The notes under the pieces are model-generated. The model was not told the DNA's origin. It saw nothing but the letters and a program-made list of their open reading frames with translations, and did not search any database. Both the position numbers and the translations under genes were made by a program. A stretch of 64,000 nucleotides of DNA from Trogon surrucura (lineage: Eukaryota; Chordata; Aves; Trogoniformes; Trogonidae), in the NCBI GenBank assembly GCA_020746105.1, contig CM036658.1, positions 14,616,689 to 14,680,688 of the forward strand. The letters are read 5' to 3'. Within the stretch, counting starts at the first letter, position 1. The number at the start of each line of letters is the position of its first letter. Below, one piece after another: positions 60,673 to 64,000 of the stretch.

Positions 60673-63304
60673 TAAATAAAAAACCAATGTCTTCTTACTC
60701 TATGCAGGAATACATAGGAATGCAGATGAATGAAAGATAGTCATCCAACTTCAAGTTCAGTTTTCAAAAGAGATTGTTCATACTTATGTGTGAAATGAAT
60801 TAGTCACCTATTACTGCCTATTTCCACAGTAAACAATAAAACTACAAGTATGTGTATATTTGTTATATATATAGATATATATGCATACTTCTTCCCATTT
60901 CAGATGTAGCAGGGAGAAAAATTAAGGAGTTAGAATGGTGTGTCTCCACATATCTTACTCAGCAGCTGGATTCTAGTCTGTAACTTAGAAAATGCATTGA
61001 ACAGCACCAAATGGAGCAGCATACTTTGTGCTGTATCTTTGTTTTCAAAATCACACAATGCCTTGAGTCTCAGCATTCAAGTCGCTCAAGACTTCTCATT
61101 GAAAGGGAGCTAGATTCAGTGGAAATACTAATCTATGAATGGAAAACTTTTGAAGCACATGTTGGTTTTATAACTATCTTCTAGAACAGTTTTCTCAGTT
61201 TCTCGGATGTAAAGTCATATCACAGAATAAAAGCATATAATAACCAATAGCTTGTGCATTAGAGCAACTTTCTGGAGTCCGTAGTATTCTAGTAGTAAAG
61301 AAACACTGAAAGATTCCTCATTTTTGAAATTTGCATTCCTTAATTCACAGTGGAAACTTTCCCAAGTTTTCAATAGCTTTCTAGTCTTATAATATAGTTT
61401 CATTATTAAAAATATTCAGAATAAAATGTGCTTGGAAACATGTTTTCCTCTAGACAGTCTTACTAAAGCACAGCTATTCTTTGGTTCATATCCAAGTGTA
61501 CATCCAGGATAAATTTCTACACTGAGATAGACTAAATGGATAAAGTTAAAACATTATTTTTTTTTAAAAAAGTGTATATATTTAAAATTCAGCATAAAAA
61601 GTTCTGTATTTGGCTTTGGAGTGAAAAAAAAATCAAACAGGAATCCTTCTATCTGCTTTTTAGAGCTACTTTATTTTCTTTCTCCCAATAGCAATTCTAA
61701 TTGTCTTAATCTTGAGTATATAATCACAGCTTTATTTCACTGGAGGACAGTTTGCAATAAGGCAACTCACTGTAGGAAATGAAAACACTACCTCCCACTT
61801 GTGATTCATGCTGGCTTGTTCAGTCTTTGTAGTCGAAAAGTTGTCTCCTCATCCTGGCCTCAGTAAGAACAGTAAGATTTCATTGACTTCACACTACATC
61901 AGTGATAATGAGATATGAAATAAAAAGAGAAAAAACCCTTGATGAAACAAAACAAACCGAAGTTCATGATCTCTCCAACCCTTTACTTAGATATCTCTCA
62001 TATGAAAAAAAAATCAACAGTGCCTCTAAAGAGTAATGTGTAAGCATAGATAATACATCCATTGGTTTTATTTAAGCAATATGCTTTAGAATTTATGAAG
62101 ATGATCCAGAGTACAGCAGGTGATTCAACTCTTTTAGAAATGGAAGAATCATGAAAAGCCAGTGAGATTTCAGCATTTATTATCTGCAAACTGATTTGCC
62201 ATTGAAAGCCAGGATTATCTGACATTATAAATATTATAGAATCAAATTACAGTATCTCATTGCTTTATGAAAGTAGCTAGGCTAATAGAGTTTAGGTAAA
62301 ATAAGTCCAAAATATTTTTTTCTATTTACTATTTTGAAGATATGAATTTGTACCCCTCCCAAAACTGAAAATAGAGCTGAGATAAATACATATTTACAAA
62401 ATAGTTAATAGAAATAATATTTGTGAATGATTTCACTGAAAATCTAGCTTGATATTTACAACCCAAAATATCTGTTATATTGCTGAGTAAGAAATGGCTT
62501 CTACATTTATTGAGGGCCTAACAAAAACAGCCTAAGAAAAAGTCAGTCACATTCTATAATGAAATTTACATTTTAATGAAACTATGAACATTTTTTTTTT
62601 CTAGAATTAATGAACTTCCTTTTAATGAATTACAAAACAAGTTCATGCAACAAAAAACCTTTCTCAAGGAATCATTTCCTTCTGCTTGCTCTGCAGAATA
62701 TGAACTAAACATCCAACTTCTGTCTTCACACATATTTTTCTTTAAGTTTCCAGTTATAAAGTAAATATTCTAACCTTAATCCTTAAAAAACTACATATAC
62801 TTTCATTGTCTGTATAGCAGAAAATGAAAAGTAGCAAGAAAACCATCATCAATATCGACCTTAAGATTATCATTTGCTCCTAGCTGTCACCTTGGTCTTC
62901 TGTTCACACTAATCTCATAACTAGAAACCAAAGACAGAAGAATCTCTAGTGTCTGGCACAGTCCTCTAAGGTCCTGCTCAGAGTGGGTGTTTTTAAAACA
63001 AATCTGACTTATGCAGACAACTTTACTGATGAGAAAGGTCACATTTCGGACAGTTTATTATCCTAACTCAGCCCTTCCAGACTGTTGTTTTTTCTGGTTC
63101 TTCAGAAAAATTTCATTTTCTAATTTACTTTTTCTTGAAAGACAGTAATATCAATCAAGTTCTTGATGAAGGATAACTTTACATGCAGAGTTACAATTAA
63201 AGATGGAGAACAAATTTGAAAAGTAATTGGAAAAAAATTAGATGAGTAGGAAAAATAATCCATTACAGAAATTTAGAAAAGTAAGCATGTTTCAGACATG
63301 TTTC
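60673..63304. other. 2.6 kb AT-rich stretch, nothing identified
   Basis: Only a short (AT)n tract at about 60863-60882. No gene or transposon recognised. Confidence 0.5.
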
Positions 63305-63310
63305 ACATGT

Positions 63311-63337
63311 ATCATCATCATCATCATCATCATCGTC
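63311..63337 (-). repeat. (GAT)n tail of the RTE-type element
   Basis: Eight ATC units plus one GTC variant on the plus strand, directly downstream of the element's coding end. Confidence 0.85.
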
Positions 63338-63374
63338 ATGGCTAGGCTTCATGAGTGAAGATATGGGAAGTGCT

Positions 63375-64000
63375 CTACCCACAGTTCCTACAGGCGCACT
63401 GATGGCTAAAAAGGCCGATGCGGGATAGGCAAGTCCGGTTGCAAAAAGCACAGTAGAAAGCCTCCTTAGGCGGTATTGGCGAGGCACGGTTCTTTCTGCG
63501 TTGTCTTTTCTCCTCAAGACTAATTCCACGTGTGTTCTCAAAGGAGGCAGCAGCGTTACGGATGGTGTGTCTCCACGTCTCCTGATTGGAGGCCAGAGTG
63601 GACCACTGCTGGCAGTCAATATGGCCAAGACCGAGGTATTGTTTCAGAAAGCCCTTGTATCTCCTCTTTGGGGCTCCTCTGTTGCGGCAACCGGTGGCGA
63701 GTTCACCAGAGAGCACAACCTTAGGGAGGCGGTGATCCTCCATCCTGGAGACGTGCCCTGCCCAGCACAGCTGTGCCCTCAGCAGCACGGCCTCAACACT
63801 GGTGACCCCTGCCTGTTCAAGGACAGTAACATTAGTCACGTAGTCAGTCCAGTGGATGTTCAGGATTGTACGGAGGCAGCGCTGATGGAAGCATTCGAGG
63901 AGTCACAGGTGGTGGCGGTAGATGACCCAGGATTCAGACCCATACAAAACATTAGGCAGTACAATGGCTCTGTAGACACTGATCTTTGTACTTCTCTTCA
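63375..64000 (-). pseudogene. RTE-type ORF2 C-terminus with zinc knuckle
   Basis: One minus-strand frame runs 208 codons from the window edge to a stop at 63375 with a single interruption (TGA at 63903-63905). Upstream of that stop it reads [20 protein letters not shown], the conserved 'VLYGSETW' block after the RT core of RTE/L1-like LINEs. Downstream come LLRAQLCWAGHVSRMEDHRL, GELATGCRNRGAPKRRYK, a basic KRQRRKNR segment and a C-terminal CAFCNRTCLSRIGLFSHQCAC knuckle with paired Cys and a His. RT core and endonuclease would lie beyond base 64000. With one stop and no frameshift in 0.6 kb, it is among the better preserved LINE pieces here. The frame was probably open at insertion and is now a pseudogene. 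Confidence 0.8.

Larger units (their letters stand above)
63305..64000 (-). mobile_element. RTE-type non-LTR retrotransposon, 3' end (continues past window)
   Basis: The C-terminal ORF (63375 to the window end) is followed on the minus strand by a short 3' UTR of about 35 bases and a (GAT)n tail (63311-63337). A very short 3' UTR and a trinucleotide-type simple tail instead of poly-A fit the RTE clade. AviRTE is the RTE known from some birds; whether this is AviRTE cannot be decided here. Confidence 0.75.

Noticed and set aside
63263..63628. 121-codon minus frame with Asp run
   Set aside because: Out-of-frame reading over the RTE end and its (GAT)n tail.
1..64000. CRISPR array, operon or defence system
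   Set aside because: All tandem arrays lack unique spacers; gene content is vertebrate repeats with no prokaryotic features.

Overview
This is vertebrate, almost certainly avian, nuclear DNA. The evidence is the repeat content: at least a dozen CR1 LINE copies with the bird-type 3' tail (repeated ATTCTGTG/ATTCTATG octamers), bird-type solo LTRs, and a tRNA-Ile-headed SINE with a CR1-like tail. The SINE closely resembles the type described from songbirds (TguSINE1), and the RTE-type LINE at the right edge also points away from a plain chicken-like repertoire. Species cannot be named from this window alone. The background is AT-rich and I recognise no exon of a host protein-coding gene, no functional RNA gene and no CpG-island promoter. 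I read the window as a gene desert or very large intron in which nearly all recognisable structure is transposon-derived.

Layout. 1-9 kb: the 3' part of an LTR at the left edge; a short antisense CR1; a 2.2 kb antisense CR1 (4803-6989) with a 637-codon open frame; an abutting 0.8 kb solo LTR (6990-7783); and a Tc1-type DNA transposon relic (7998-8676) with the DD34E spacing of its last two acidic residues still readable. 9-24 kb: mostly AT-rich sequence with CR1 fragments at 10.2, 15.1-16.2 and 20.8 kb, a tRNA-derived SINE at 21.26 kb, and one possible conserved non-coding block near 12.3-12.5 kb. 24-35 kb: a dense repeat cluster with a 25-base G run, an antisense LTR (24.96-~25.96), LTRs at 26.6-27.17, 27.85-29.03, 29.69-30.24 and 34.2-34.74, and CR1 pieces in both orientations at 30.4-33.7. 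38.5-45.1 kb: a second copy of the 29.7-30.8 kb LTR-spacer-CR1 block, whose CR1 is split by a near-full-length sense CR1 (40306-44738) that retains a 5' UTR, an esterase-type ORF1, and endonuclease and reverse-transcriptase regions in ORF2. 45-63 kb: mainly AT-rich sequence with a 27-base G run, a perfect (CCCTT)~45 array, a truncated SINE, an 0.8 kb solo LTR (53636-54443), a (GGGCAA)9 array and an antisense SINE at 60.5 kb. 63.3-64 kb: the 3' end of an antisense RTE-type LINE with a trinucleotide tail and a C-terminal zinc knuckle, running off the right edge.

No genes act together here in an operon or pathway sense. The coherent story is historical: retrotransposons inserting into one another, a SINE whose 3' end resembles the CR1 tail recognised by CR1 machinery, and one composite block duplicated about 9 kb apart. 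No retroviral gag, pol or env reading frame was found, so the retroviral content is solo LTRs and LTR fragments. I found no convincing undescribed molecular system. The best items for follow-up are the nested near-full-length CR1, the duplicated composite block, the Tc1 relic and the RTE end.
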